A DNA stretch of 64,000 nucleotides from Thermoactinomycetaceae bacterium (GCA_025449975.1 JANWIG010000047.1:22083-86082); one strand, 5' to 3'. Shown: positions 41,717 through 51,067, counted from the first letter of the stretch. The notes: a model not told the origin generated them from the sequence alone. Numbers and translations: made by a program.

Positions 41717-42772
41717 TTAGTCAGATTCCTTTAGCAATTGTTGCAATCCTTCGGCATAAGGAGCGCGGACCACTCCTTTTTCAGTAATAATCGCTGTCAC
41801 ATATTCTGCTGGTGTAATATCAAACGCGGGATTGTATACTTTGATGTGATCAGGTGCGGTTTGCTTACCAAAGCCGGCTGTCACTTCCGCAGCGTCCCTT
41901 TCTTCAATGGGAATCTCTTTTCCAGTCGGTGTCCTTAGATCAATCGAGGAAGTGGGGGCAGCAACATAGAACGGAATGCCATGCGCCTTGGCTAATACAG
42001 CAACACTGTACGTACCAATTTTATTGGCCACATCGCCGTTGGCAGCAACCCGATCGGTACCGACGATCACTGCTTGAACCAAACCTTGTTGCATGACAAA
42101 GCCGGCCATGTTGTCACAAATGAGGGTCACATCGATGCCAGCCTGTTGCAGTTCATACGCTGTCAGCCGAGCTCCTTGCAAGACCGGACGCGTTTCATCG
42201 GCATATACTTTTAGGTTCCATCCCTTTTCTTTCGCCAGATAGAGAGGAGCGAGTGCTGTTCCATAAGCAGCCGTAGCTAGCCCTCCCGCATTGCAATGCG
42301 TCAAGATCCCCATGCCCTCTTGGAGGAAAGGCAGAAGATGTTCACCGATCCGCCGGCAAACTTCGGCATCCTCACGATGAATCGCCTTGGCTTCTTCTAA
42401 GACCGTCTCTTTTAATTGCTCCAGCGAACTGCCTTTTTGCTGTGAAACCCTGGCTTGAATGCGTTGCAAAGCCCAAGATAGATTGACAGCAGTTGGACGG
42501 GCTGAGTTGAGATAGTCCGCGATGCGGCTCAGTTGTTGCCAAAAAGCGGACTCGGTTTGCGTTTGATAAATTCCCAAATAGAGTCCATATCCTGCGGCAA
42601 TCCCAATCGCTGGAGCTCCACGCACGGCGAGCGTATAAATCGCTTCCCATACTTCTTCAGGGGTAAATAATTCTAAGTAAACCGTTTCCGTTGGTAATCT
42701 TCGTTGGTCAAGTAGTCGGAGATGATCACCCTCCCAAAAGACGGAAAGGGGATGAGGGATTTGTTGCGACAT
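41717..42772 (-). CDS. mtnA: S-methyl-5-thioribose-1-phosphate isomerase
   Basis: This methionine-salvage enzyme converts MTR-1-P to MTRu-1-P. The 351-residue eIF2B-like fold protein has [29 protein letters not shown], the catalytic Cys in [17 protein letters not shown], and the catalytic Asp in [21 protein letters not shown], followed by [11 protein letters not shown]. It is complete and alone; no mtnK or mtnB-W is adjacent. I saw no SAM (S-box) riboswitch in the short upstream gap. Confidence 0.95.
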   Translation of the reverse strand: MSQQIPHPLSVFWEGDHLRLLDQRRLPTETVYLELFTPEEVWEAIYTLAVRGAPAIGIAAGYGLYLGIYQTQTESAFWQQLSRIADYLNSARPTAVNLSWALQRIQARVSQQKGSSLEQLKETVLEEAKAIHREDAEVCRRIGEHLLPFLQEGMGILTHCNAGGLATAAYGTALAPLYLAKEKGWNLKVYADETRPVLQGARLTAYELQQAGIDVTLICDNMAGFVMQQGLVQAVIVGTDRVAANGDVANKIGTYSVAVLAKAHGIPFYVAAPTSSIDLRTPTGKEIPIEERDAAEVTAGFGKQTAPDHIKVYNPAFDITPAEYVTAIITEKGVVRAPYAEGLQQLLKESD

Positions 42773-42849
42773 GTCCTCACCTTTTCTTTTAAATCTATTA
42801 ATCTTATGTGATTATACCATTTTTTACTTTAAAAGAAACCCTAGCTGAT

Positions 42850-44001
42850 TTAGCATCTTTCAATTACCATTGCTGTGGCCATGCCATGACCGATACAAAT
42901 GGTCAGTAACCCCAGTTGTTTTTGTTGCCTTTCTAATTCATGCAGTAACGTGGTTAAGAGCTTCGCACCAGTTGCCCCTAATGGATGCCCGAGGGCGATG
43001 GCTCCGCCGTTCACGTTGATTTTACGGCGATCCACTCCAAATACTTTTTGCCAAGCTAAGACAACGGAAGCAAAGGCTTCATTCACTTCAAACAGGTCGA
43101 TCTCATCGATGGTTCGCCCTATTTTGGCGAGTACTTTTTGGGTCGCTGGGATGATGCCATCCAACATGATGGTAGGATCGGAGCCTACGACTACACGGGC
43201 TAAAATTTTTGCTCTGGGACGGATGCCTAAAGCATCGGCGGTTCGTTTTTCCATCAATAGGACCGCTGCAGCTCCATCACTTATTTGGCTAGCATTGCCT
43301 GCCGTGATCCGCCCATCTTCTTGAAAGACAGGGGGAAGAGTAGCGAGGATTTCTAACGAGGTATCTGCTCTCGGTCCCTCATCCTCCACGATCGAAAACG
43401 GATTTCCTTCTTTATCTATACCAACCAGAGGAATGATTTCTCGGGTAAAGCGTCGTTCTTGTTGAGCGATAAGAGCAAATTGGTGGCTTTCAAAAGCATA
43501 TTGGTCCAGTTCTTTTCGCGTGAGACCGTATTTTTGCGCGATCCGTTCGGCAGCGAGACCTTGGTGAATAAATTCATATTTTTGTTTTAATGTGGTTGGA
43601 ATGGTCTGTTCGTTTCCATCGCTCCAGATGGGGATGGTGCTCATATGTTCGACTCCGGCACCGATGGCGATCGCGATATCTCCAGCTAAGATACTTTGGG
43701 CAGCGAAGTGAATCGCTTGTTGCCCCGATCCACACATACGGTTGATTTGGACTGCAGGGGTTTCGACTGGAAAGTCAGCTTGAAGAGCAGCGAGACGACC
43801 GATGTTCCATGCTTGTTCTTTGACCGGTGTGACACAGCCGATGATGATGTCTTCAACCAAGTTTTTGGACAGCCTGATTCTATCTACCACTTGATGAAGA
43901 ACCGCTGCGGCTAAGTCAACCGGATGATTATTTCGCAATGCGCCGTTTCGTTTTCCCACTGGGGTACGTACCGCTTCGACGATGACGACTTCACGATTCA
44001 T
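42850..44001 (-). CDS. Acetyl-CoA acyltransferase (thiolase)
   Basis: The 383-residue thiolase likely catalyses the last step of fatty acid beta-oxidation. It has nucleophile Cys in VQINRMCGSGQQAIHFAAQSI, active-site His in NGGAIALGHPLGATGAK, and a second Cys in TICIGHGMATAMVIE. The tail has CIGHG rather than the commoner CxGGG, as in some lipid/steroid thiolases. ATG 44001 follows AGAGGTGATGG. It lies 236 bp downstream of an acyl-CoA synthetase gene on the same strand and is probably functionally linked. Confidence 0.9.
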   Translation of the reverse strand: MNREVVIVEAVRTPVGKRNGALRNNHPVDLAAAVLHQVVDRIRLSKNLVEDIIIGCVTPVKEQAWNIGRLAALQADFPVETPAVQINRMCGSGQQAIHFAAQSILAGDIAIAIGAGVEHMSTIPIWSDGNEQTIPTTLKQKYEFIHQGLAAERIAQKYGLTRKELDQYAFESHQFALIAQQERRFTREIIPLVGIDKEGNPFSIVEDEGPRADTSLEILATLPPVFQEDGRITAGNASQISDGAAAVLLMEKRTADALGIRPRAKILARVVVGSDPTIMLDGIIPATQKVLAKIGRTIDEIDLFEVNEAFASVVLAWQKVFGVDRRKINVNGGAIALGHPLGATGAKLLTTLLHELERQQKQLGLLTICIGHGMATAMVIERC

Positions 44002-44039
44002 ACCATCACCTCTACGGTTATTTTCATTTCCGTTCGTAG

Positions 44040-44135
44040 TTGGAAACGGGGACGGGGACTTTTCAGACTTTGGGCGCTTGGTTGCGCAGCAAAGCCTTTC
44101 ACCTTGAAAGTTCCCTCTTCCCCTTGTGTTTCCTA
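44040..44135 (-). repeat. Short repeat with KGF[A/D]A[Q/R]PS coding potential, copy 1
   Basis: In the gap between thiolase and acyl-CoA synthetase the minus strand carries AAAGGCTTTGCTGCGCAACC. It is preceded by GGGGAAGAGGG and GTG and reads KGFAAQPSAQSLKSPRP to a TGA that overlaps the thiolase ATG. A similar stretch lies at 56094-56180. It may be a leader peptide or a piece of the IS family. Confidence 0.35.
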
Positions 44136-44237
44136 GGAAAAACTTTTTCTTGCTATGATGGGACTTAAAGGTCCGCTTTTAAGATTGCAGACGATGGTTA
44201 ACGCTTGCTTGGTTATTTTTTGGTAAGATAAAGGAGT

Positions 44238-45770
44238 TTAAATCGCATCATTTAAGGGAAATTTCTGTATTTTCCCACTGGCATTGCGGGGGAGCTCTTT
44301 GACAAAAATATATTCTTTGGGGCGTTTATAGGCCGCTAGGCGGTGGTTTGTTTTGCAATGGTGATCCAGCTCGCCTGATTCTACAGGATGTTTGGGAACG
44401 ATATAGGCGACCACTCTTTCTCCCCAATAACGATCTCTTTTGCCAACCACTGCTACATCTAAGACAGCAGGGTGTTCGCAAAGCACCTCTTCAATTTCAC
44501 GGGGATCGATGTTTTCCCCTCCGCTGATAATCCGATCGTCCGTTCGGGAGGTAACAAAGAGGTAGCCTTCCTCATCTAAATATCCATGATCTCCTGTATA
44601 GTACCATCCATCCCGAAGCACTTTTTCACTAGCCCGCTGTTTGTTAAAATAACCTGCCATCATACAAGGACCTCTGACGATAATTTCGCCAACTTCACCG
44701 GACTTGCGTTGATCCCATGGGTTGCCTCCAGGAGTGATGATGCGGATTTCATGATTTAAGCAGGCTTTGCCAACCGAGCCGGATTTGCTTTGTTGTTCAT
44801 GATCAAACAATAGTGTAATGGTCGGACCCATTTCGGTCATCCCATAGGATTGAATCAGTTCGATTCCCAGTAGCTCTTTACACTGACGAATGAGCGAGGA
44901 TGGCATCGGAGCAGTACCGTAAAGTCCAATCCGCAGCGATGAGATGGGATCTTCCGGTCTTTTTTCGATCTGTGACAACAACATCGACCACATCGCAGGT
45001 TCGCCAAACAAGACGGAGATTTGTTCCTCCCGAACCGCTTGCAACACTAGCTGCGGATCAAAGGTAGGAAGGAGAACATTGGTAGCGCCTACATGAACAC
45101 GCGGAATGAGCATACAATGCAGTTCGGCACAGTGATAGAGGGGAGCTACGCATAAACCACGATCTTGAGAAGTGAGTTTGAGTGCATGGGATAGGATCGC
45201 GCTTTGTTCGATCATATCGCGGTGGCGATGCATCACCCCTTTTGGCTTTCCAGTACTTCCGCTGGTATACAGAAGCGCGTAAATATCATCTTCTTTAACA
45301 TCTACCAAAGGAGGATAGGAAGGAGCTTGGGCTACAAACCCTTGAAAATTCTGCCCCCCAAGCTGCTCCGTGTAATCCACGTTCCAAAACAGGGTCATCG
45401 GAAACTGGTAAAAAATGGGACGAACTTCATTTTCAACGGCTTGTTCAAAAATAAGGACTCTTGGTTTACAATCACGCACAATATAAGCTATTTCTTTTGA
45501 CTTTAGTCGATCATTGATCGGATTAAAGATCGCTCCAATTTTTGCACACGCAAACAAGGAGGTGACGAATTCACTGCGATTCGATAACACAGTGGAAACG
45601 ACATCTCCTTTGCGCACCCCTGCATGAGTAAGTGCATTGGCTAACTGATTCACTACTTGATTCCATTCAGCATACGTCCATCTTTGTTGCTTCCCTCGAT
45701 CGACCAACGCTTCTTGAGTGGGATATTTTTGCACGGTTTGCTCGAGAATCGTACCAAGCGTTGGATACAT
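44238..45770 (-). CDS. Medium/long-chain acyl-CoA synthetase (AMP-binding)
   Basis: The 510-residue adenylate-forming enzyme activates a carboxylic acid as its CoA thioester. It has P-loop LLYTSGSTGKPKGVMHRH, YGMTEMGPTITLLF, the hinge region GWYYTGDHGYLDEEGYLFVTSRTDDRI and catalytic Lys in PRNASGKIQKF. The 619-residue ORF in the track is misleading: its first ~109 residues are TnpB debris plus an IS right end read in frame. The true start is ATG 45770 (MYPTLGTILEQTVQKYP), six bases after a GGAG that belongs to the IS end. It probably supplies the thiolase pathway downstream. Confidence 0.9.
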   Translation of the reverse strand: MYPTLGTILEQTVQKYPTQEALVDRGKQQRWTYAEWNQVVNQLANALTHAGVRKGDVVSTVLSNRSEFVTSLFACAKIGAIFNPINDRLKSKEIAYIVRDCKPRVLIFEQAVENEVRPIFYQFPMTLFWNVDYTEQLGGQNFQGFVAQAPSYPPLVDVKEDDIYALLYTSGSTGKPKGVMHRHRDMIEQSAILSHALKLTSQDRGLCVAPLYHCAELHCMLIPRVHVGATNVLLPTFDPQLVLQAVREEQISVLFGEPAMWSMLLSQIEKRPEDPISSLRIGLYGTAPMPSSLIRQCKELLGIELIQSYGMTEMGPTITLLFDHEQQSKSGSVGKACLNHEIRIITPGGNPWDQRKSGEVGEIIVRGPCMMAGYFNKQRASEKVLRDGWYYTGDHGYLDEEGYLFVTSRTDDRIISGGENIDPREIEEVLCEHPAVLDVAVVGKRDRYWGERVVAYIVPKHPVESGELDHHCKTNHRLAAYKRPKEYIFVKELPRNASGKIQKFPLNDAI

Positions 45771-45773
45771 GAT

Positions 45774-46097
45774 CTTCTCCGTTACGAAAAACTTATAAAA
45801 CCCCATAAGCGTTTCTTTTTCTTCCCGATTCCCGTTGTTCAGTCCGTTCTCCTTTTCAATGCCAATATCAGCTGGGTTGAGTGGAGTGATCTCTTCACTT
45901 CCATGCTCTTTTAGGCGTTTTATAATGTTGCACGTTTTTCCGTAACGGATTCCCTCCTTACTTGTTTGATACTTACGAGAAACTTTTCTTTGCAACCGTT
46001 TGAAACGTTTCTCTATTCGTTTTATTTGTTCGACGGAACGAGCATTCTTAAAGATTGTTTGCTTGACTCGTAAGGTAAGTAGTCCGTTTCTACCCAA
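45774..46097 (-). mobile_element. IS200/IS605-type remnant fused in frame to acyl-CoA synthetase
   Basis: The minus strand codes NARSVEQIKRIEKRFKRLQR and SRKYQTSKEGIRYGKTCNII (about 45900-46060), the central TnpB segment. It then jumps by deletion to the right-end block GGAAGAAAAAGAAACGC and a 28-bp tail (45774-45801) identical to 55207-55234. The reading frame stays open into the synthetase. The TnpB catalytic and zinc-ribbon parts are missing. Confidence 0.75.
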
Positions 46098-46255
46098 TCG
46101 ATTCGAAAACTCTCCCTATCAATTAAAATAACACAACTAACTATCGATTTCATTATTATTTTCTAATTTTGAAAATAGTATCATATGTTCATAAACAAGG
46201 TTTATATATTTTTATAAAATTACGGGGAATCAAGAATAATTCGTGTGATAAAAAA

Positions 46256-46282
46256 AGAAAGTTACACCAATGGCAACTTTTC
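46256..46282 (-). terminator. Terminator of the Asp-rich hypothetical gene
   Basis: GAAAGTT / AACTTTTC with an 11-nt loop; the minus strand continues with seven Ts. Confidence 0.7.
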
Positions 46283-46316
46283 TTAGATCACAAAAAGCAT
46301 CTACTCGCAAATGATT

Positions 46317-46733
46317 TTATTCGTCATCTTCATCTGGAAGGGCTGCTTCCAATTGTTCTTGCAGCTGTTCTAAATCGATCAGGAGATCGGCTACTCTCGG
46401 ATCCGTAGATACCTTTCGATAACCTAGGTAGGTCACATTATCTCGCACATACCAATCGCCATCATCATCATCATCAAGTCCCGTTAAGATATAGATCTCT
46501 TTCCATTTTTTATCTATCTCTTTTTGAAGTTGATTTGCTCGCTTATTTGGTTCAAAGCGGATATATGCGATACTTTCTCTTGGAATCACCAAGATATGTT
46601 CATTTACGATCACACGTATACAAGTAAAATCATTTTTTGTTAATTGACGATATATCTTTTGTGCCTGCAGACCTTTTATCTCAAAATCCATTGAATCCAA
46701 TAACATTACTAAAGCACTATCCACATAATGCAT
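46317..46733 (-). CDS. Hypothetical protein with Asp-rich loop
   Basis: The 138-residue soluble protein is of unknown family. It has a beta-rich N-terminal half (DFTCIRVIVNEHILVIPRESIAYIRFEP), a central GLDDDDDGDWYVRDNVTYLGYRKV with five consecutive Asp, and an acidic helical tail (LLIDLEQLQEQLEAALPDEDDE). The Asp cluster could bind Ca or be a flexible loop. The gene sits between two IS remnants and has its own terminator. Confidence 0.65.
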   Translation of the reverse strand: MHYVDSALVMLLDSMDFEIKGLQAQKIYRQLTKNDFTCIRVIVNEHILVIPRESIAYIRFEPNKRANQLQKEIDKKWKEIYILTGLDDDDDGDWYVRDNVTYLGYRKVSTDPRVADLLIDLEQLQEQLEAALPDEDDE

Positions 46734-46869
46734 AAAAGTCCACTCCCTACCCTTGTTACCCCTTATATTCTTATCTCTAATAAATGTGTAAATTTGACTT
46801 CCTTCCAGAACAAGTTAAGCTAATTTCTGAATATATTCTTTCAATTAAGTGCGTTATTATCCATTGCAA

Positions 46870-47235
46870 AAATGGATGAAACGCGCTAAGCGTTTTGGTT
46901 TTCTTCCTATTTCATCGTGTCTTGCCTCGCCACTAGCTGATCCCGGCAGTGTGATCGAACACTCCACAGGACTCCATTCCCGTGTCACTCACGGTACCGA
47001 TCGACATCGTCTTACAGGTGACTAAAATGCTCATTTCGCTTAAGTTTATCGCTTCTATTTGCGTTTCTATCTATACTTAGACCACAGCTGCAACGGCGTT
47101 TTCATTCCGGATGGAGCAAAACGATCTGCAATCACTCGTTTCATGTGATGCCCCTTACCCTTGTATTCCAGCTGTCGTCTAATCTCATAGAAGTTACACT
47201 GCTTTATGCTTCCAGCTCAGCATCTCTTTTTTATC
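46870..47235 (-). mobile_element. IS200/IS605-type remnant: TnpB C-terminus plus conserved noncoding right end
   Basis: The minus strand from about 47220 to 47060 codes FYEIRRQLEYKG..HHMKRVIADRFAPS, then CSCGLSIDRNANRSDK in another frame: the TnpB RuvC/zinc-ribbon end with frameshifts. From 47040 to 46880 a noncoding tail shares long blocks with 55205-55400 (CGGTACCGTGAGT-ACACGG, CCTGTGGAGTGTT, GTGGCGAGGCA-GACACGATGAA, GGAAGAAAAC). It ends in the hairpin AAAACGC-TTAGC-GCGTTT. The tail looks like a preserved reRNA scaffold. The rest of the 46734-47511 gap is A/T-rich. Confidence 0.7.
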
Positions 47236-47511
47236 ATCGTTTCAAAAAACCTTGCTCCTCTCCTTTCGCTCTTACCCCCTTCTGCTATTTATTTGAAACC
47301 ATGATCTTATACAAACATCGATTCGGCTTACATATGTTATTTAACTGAAACGATCTTATTTTAGCACCTTTAACATATGTTAACATACTTTTTTACTATA
47401 ATCGTAACAAACCGTATATGAGGAAACTCTCTGAAGGAAATGTGGACTACTAATCCCCTATTTTTCCCATAAATATATAACAATACTTCCGATTGGAAAG
47501 GGACGAGTCTG

Positions 47512-47823
47512 ATGAAAAAAACTCTGATGCAAGCGTTTTTGTTTACGTTGCTCGCCGTCAATTTAATGTTGGGGGGACTGCTACTAGCCAAAAAGCAGAT
47601 ACCTTCAGAAAAAGCGGTTCCATCTTTCGCCAAATCGAGTGAACCTCATCTACAAATTGGCTATACCTGGGAACTTTACAAAGCATCGATCGAAGGCCCT
47701 TACTTGGTCGAACACTACAAAGAGTATGAATGTACTTATAACAAAAGCGGACACTTGATTTCAAAGCGTCCAACAAATGAAGAAACCTACCTGCGATATT
47801 GGCGCGAAAATCCCTCCCCTTAA
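47512..47823 (+). CDS. Small membrane-anchored protein of unknown function
   Basis: The 103-residue protein has an N-terminal signal anchor (TLMQAFLFTLLAVNLMLGGLLLA) and a ~70-residue extracytoplasmic part (HLQIGYTWELYKASIEGPYLVEHYKEYECTYNKSGHLISKRP). AAAGGGACGAG precedes the ATG. No family was recognised. Its stop codon overlaps the stop of convergent ku by four bases, so there is no room for a terminator between them. Confidence 0.65.
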   Translation: MKKTLMQAFLFTLLAVNLMLGGLLLAKKQIPSEKAVPSFAKSSEPHLQIGYTWELYKASIEGPYLVEHYKEYECTYNKSGHLISKRPTNEETYLRYWRENPSP

Positions 47824-48644
47824 GAAGACACTTTTTTTCGTTTGGTTGTTGTTCGTTTGCTTTTCTTTTTGGTTGAAGGGGTGGTCGCTTCCAAACTGGC
47901 TTGCAACGCCTTCATGAGATCGATCACTTTCTCGGGCTTTTTCGCTGGCGGAGACTTCACTTCTTGGTTTTCGATTTTCTGTTCAATGATTTTCTCCATA
48001 GCAATCCGCCGTTCATCTTGGTATTTTCCTGGATCAAACGAAGTGGTGAGATTTTCAATCAGCTGCAAAGCCATGCTTAACTCTTTTTCTTGAAGCTCGA
48101 CGTCTTCGGGGACACCTGGAACCATCTTGACATCCCGCACTTCATCCGGATAAAAAATTGTCTCCATCACCAAACAAGACTGATACACCCGAATCACTGC
48201 TAAAGATTCCTTTGAACGGATGGTTACTTTTGCCACGCCTATCTTTTTGGTTTGACTTAATGCTTCGCGAAGCAGCGCATATGCCTTGTTATTAGCATCC
48301 TGCGCCCCGAGATAGTAGGTTTTTTGAAAATAGATCGGATCAATTTCCTCTAACTCCACAAAGTCCAAAATCTCAATCGCTTTATTGGGATCTGGCAAAA
48401 GGCGATCCCATTCCTCTTTTTCCATTACAACAAACTTTCCCTCACTATACTCAAATCCCTTAACGATCTCGCTCCAAGCGACTTCCTTTTGGCAATGCGG
48501 ACACATTCGGACATTTTGCACCGGTGTCTGACATTCTTTGTGAAGATAACGGAAGCGAATATCTTTTTCTTCCGTTGCCGCATACATCTTCACAGGAATG
48601 TTTACCAATCCAAAACTGATACTACCCTTCCACATGGTATGCAT
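47820..48644 (-). CDS. ku: Ku DNA-end-binding protein
   Basis: This homodimeric ring protein threads broken DNA ends and recruits LigD. The 274-residue protein opens MHTMWKGSISFGLVNIPVKMYAATEEKDIRFRYLHKECQTP. It has two CxxC-like Cys pairs (CQTPVQNVRMCPHC), a Ku core and a Lys-rich C-terminal tail (KKKSKRTTTKRKK) that often helps DNA translocation. The ORF track adds 18 residues; ATG 48644 has GGGGG eight bases ahead. Unlike many bacteria, its LigD partners lie 26 kb away and on separate genes. Confidence 0.95.
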   Translation of the reverse strand: MHTMWKGSISFGLVNIPVKMYAATEEKDIRFRYLHKECQTPVQNVRMCPHCQKEVAWSEIVKGFEYSEGKFVVMEKEEWDRLLPDPNKAIEILDFVELEEIDPIYFQKTYYLGAQDANNKAYALLREALSQTKKIGVAKVTIRSKESLAVIRVYQSCLVMETIFYPDEVRDVKMVPGVPEDVELQEKELSMALQLIENLTTSFDPGKYQDERRIAMEKIIEQKIENQEVKSPPAKKPEKVIDLMKALQASLEATTPSTKKKSKRTTTKRKKVSS

Positions 48645-48670
48645 CGATGTTTCCCCCATCTTTACAGAGA

Positions 48671-50038
48671 CTAGGCATTGACGAGTTGATTCCAACATTG
48701 TTGCATTAAATCGGTCTTTCCTTCAAGAAGATGGCAAATGCCTTTAAAAAATACAGGGTCTTTCCAATCGGTAATCAGGCGATGAGCTTGGTCAAAATGG
48801 TTTGCCGCATCTGCTATTTTTCCCATCTCCAAATATGTTCTTCCTGTTTGATAGTGTCCCATTGCTCTTGCTGGAATATTCTCTTGTTTGATCAACTGTT
48901 TGGATATTTTCGCTGCTTCCTCCAATTGCCCCGTCTGTGTCAACCATCGCGATTGCATCACAATCCACAAGGGATTTTGCTCAAGCTGTCTTGGCAAAAG
49001 AGACAACGTTTGTTTCACTTGGTGTAATTCTCCTTGATTTAAAGACATCCAAACATATAGAAAGAGAAGATCCTCATCCTGTGGTGAAAGGGTAAGCCCT
49101 TTTTTTAGCCAGAGCATCGCTTCTTTTTTCTGACCAAGGTTCCATAGGTTCCAAGAAATCCCATGGTATGCGGCGCTACTTTTCGGTTGATGCGTCAATA
49201 AACGTTGGTACCAATGGATCGCTTCTTCGTATTGCCCCATTTCCTCATAATCATGGGCAATTGACTGAATCACCTGGGGATGATGCATTTTTTCATACGA
49301 AGCTTTCCGCCAATAGGTGACACTTTCCCATTCTTTATAATGGCGATAGCAACTGGATAAATAATACATCGACTCCCAATCGTTATCATTAATCGAGAGC
49401 GCGTGATAAAAATAAGGAAGTGCTGTGTGGTACTCCTTGAGCCGGTAATAACAAGCCCCTAAATTAAACCAGGCATCCCCATGATCGGGAAGGATTTGGG
49501 TCACCTTGGAGAATTGGGTGATCGCTTCTTCATCTTTGCCCATTTTTACTAACACACAACCCAGCAGATGATGGGCTAAACCGATAAACTCTTCATGTGT
49601 AGCCATCTGTTTTACAATTTGAAGGTGACGATACGCTTCGACTAAATCGCCTTTTTGAAACAAGGTCAGCCCCAGATAAAGTCGACCTAACAAAAAATCG
49701 GGCGCTTCTTCCACCACTTGTTGAAAATAATGTTGTGCCTCTTGAAACATCGTCAACCCATAATATCCCTGTCCCTGGCGAAAACGGCGGACGATCGACT
49801 CGTCTAGATAAAACTCTTCCTCCACATGTTTTTCATCTGAATCCAACTCAGGATATTCTTCAACCAGAAGGGAAATTTGTTCTTCAATCTTGATCCAACA
49901 GTCTAACATCTCATTGCAAGTCTTTCTGACTTTCTGTAATTGTTGACGCAGTCGCATCTTTTTCGCCGGTGAACTTTGTGGATATGTTTCTTTGATTTCC
50001 TCTAATAATTGTTGGGCATGCTGACTCCATTGTTGCAT
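48671..50038 (-). CDS. Tetratricopeptide-repeat protein
   Basis: The 455-residue cytoplasmic protein has a helical N-terminus (residues 1-65) and then about ten TPR units, for example DAWFNLGACYYRLKEYHTALPYFYHALSI, QSIAHDYEEMGQYEEAIHWYQRLL and AMGHYQTGRTYLEMGKIADAANHFDQA. It is likely a protein-interaction scaffold with no enzymatic motif. It lies upstream of ku with a 26-bp gap, so it may be co-transcribed with it. Confidence 0.85.
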   Translation of the reverse strand: MQQWSQHAQQLLEEIKETYPQSSPAKKMRLRQQLQKVRKTCNEMLDCWIKIEEQISLLVEEYPELDSDEKHVEEEFYLDESIVRRFRQGQGYYGLTMFQEAQHYFQQVVEEAPDFLLGRLYLGLTLFQKGDLVEAYRHLQIVKQMATHEEFIGLAHHLLGCVLVKMGKDEEAITQFSKVTQILPDHGDAWFNLGACYYRLKEYHTALPYFYHALSINDNDWESMYYLSSCYRHYKEWESVTYWRKASYEKMHHPQVIQSIAHDYEEMGQYEEAIHWYQRLLTHQPKSSAAYHGISWNLWNLGQKKEAMLWLKKGLTLSPQDEDLLFLYVWMSLNQGELHQVKQTLSLLPRQLEQNPLWIVMQSRWLTQTGQLEEAAKISKQLIKQENIPARAMGHYQTGRTYLEMGKIADAANHFDQAHRLITDWKDPVFFKGICHLLEGKTDLMQQCWNQLVNA

Positions 50039-50102
50039 TGCTTCTCCCTCCTGTTTTTACTGAAAGTATTCCCATAACTGCCGAATGCATGAAAAGCATT
50101 TT

Positions 50103-50155
50103 AGCTCTTTCCCAAGAACAACCTTGGTAAAAGAAACACGGGAAGGAGCTTTTTT
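50103..50155 (+). terminator. Terminator-like structure in the leader of the thiamine-binding family gene
   Basis: AGCTCTTTCCC pairs with GGGAAGGAGCT (11 bp, one G-T) and is followed by TTTTTT. The loop contains a second hairpin (CCAAG-N6-CTTGG). No plus-strand gene precedes it, so it is either an attenuator for the gene at 50251 or the end of a small RNA. I did not find the TPP riboswitch consensus. Confidence 0.5.
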
Positions 50156-50250
50156 CTATCACGGACAAAAGGAAAAATCCTCTTGGCATGATTCCGTTGT
50201 TTCGGGTTATCCTATTTTCCATGGATTAGCCAAACAAGGAGATGAGTGCA

Positions 50251-50550
50251 ATGCCTATTTTGGAAATCAGCGTGATTCCCGTTGGAACGAACACACCCAG
50301 TTTTAGTTCATCTGTCACCGATGCGGTTCGTCTGATCAAGCAAAAAGGATTAGCGTATCAAATTACCCCAACAGCGACAGTGATTCAAGGAGAGATGGAT
50401 CAACTGATGGAGGTCGCGAAAGAGATCCATGCCAACGCCCTGAGAAACGGCGTACAACGGGTGATTACTCATATGAGCATCGACGACCGTCAAGATAAAG
50501 AAATTCAACTGGATCAACAAGTCTCGATCGTTGAACAATCGCTCTCTTAA
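50251..50550 (+). CDS. MTH1187/UPF0045-family thiamine-binding protein
   Basis: The 99-residue ferredoxin-like fold protein matches the UPF0045 (YqgV-like) family: MPILEISVIPVGTNTPSFSSSVTDAVRLI...GLAYQITPTATVIQGEMDQLMEVAKEIH...GVQRVITHMSIDDRQDKE. Members bind thiamine-type pyrimidines. ATG 50251 is preferred over ATG 50242, because AAGGAG ends directly at the latter. Its leader carries a terminator-like element, so expression may be attenuated. Confidence 0.88.
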   Translation: MPILEISVIPVGTNTPSFSSSVTDAVRLIKQKGLAYQITPTATVIQGEMDQLMEVAKEIHANALRNGVQRVITHMSIDDRQDKEIQLDQQVSIVEQSLS

Positions 50551-50632
50551 AAAGAAAAACTTCCCTTTTCCTACCACAGGGAAGTCTGGAACTTGCGAAC
50601 AATAAATCAAAAAACGGACAAAGAATGATGGA

Positions 50633-50660
50633 AAACTCCCCAGAAGAGGGGAGTTTTTCG
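50633..50660. terminator. Bidirectional terminator at the end of the pan operon
   Basis: AAACTCCCC / GGGGAGTTT with a 6-nt loop, A/T runs on both sides. Confidence 0.85.
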
Positions 50661-50673
50661 CTGAAAGGTAAAG

Positions 50674-51063
50674 TTATGGGATGACAACTGTTCCGTGTAC
50701 TTCCCCACCTACTTTTTCTTTGATCCGATTATTTTTATCCATAAATAAAATTTTGGGCTGATAGGTCATTGCCTTTGCTTCTTCCATCCAACTATACGAA
50801 ATGATAATCACTTGATCACCAGGCTGAACAAGACGAGCGGCCGCGCCATTTAAACAGATGACGCCACTGTTTCTTTCACCTGGAATCACATAGGTTTCAA
50901 ATCGCGCTCCATTATGATTGTTGACGATCTGTACTTTCTCATTGGGTAGGATATCCGCTTCATCCATCAGATTACGGTCGATGGTAATACTTCCCACATA
51001 GTGCAGGTTGGCCTCGGTCACAGTTGCTTGGTGAATTTTCGATTTCATCATTTCACGAAACAT
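50674..51063 (-). CDS. panD: Aspartate 1-decarboxylase
   Basis: It makes beta-alanine for pantothenate. The 129-residue pro-enzyme self-cleaves between Gly and Ser in HYVGSITID to create the pyruvoyl group; Arg and Lys of the active site are in [11 protein letters not shown] and ISYSWM-flanked regions as in the family. ATG 51063 has AAAGGAG seven bases ahead. It starts four bases after the panC stop, as the last gene of panBCD. Confidence 0.96.
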   Translation of the reverse strand: MFREMMKSKIHQATVTEANLHYVGSITIDRNLMDEADILPNEKVQIVNNHNGARFETYVIPGERNSGVICLNGAAARLVQPGDQVIIISYSWMEEAKAMTYQPKILFMDKNNRIKEKVGGEVHGTVVIP

Positions 51064-51067
51064 AAGG

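Noticed and set aside
42773-42849. SAM riboswitch upstream of mtnA
   Set aside because: The upstream gap to the thiolase gene is too short and lacks the S-box core.
49911-50306. Short ORFs on both strands upstream of the UPF0045 gene
   Set aside because: No ribosome-binding sites; they cross the terminator hairpin.
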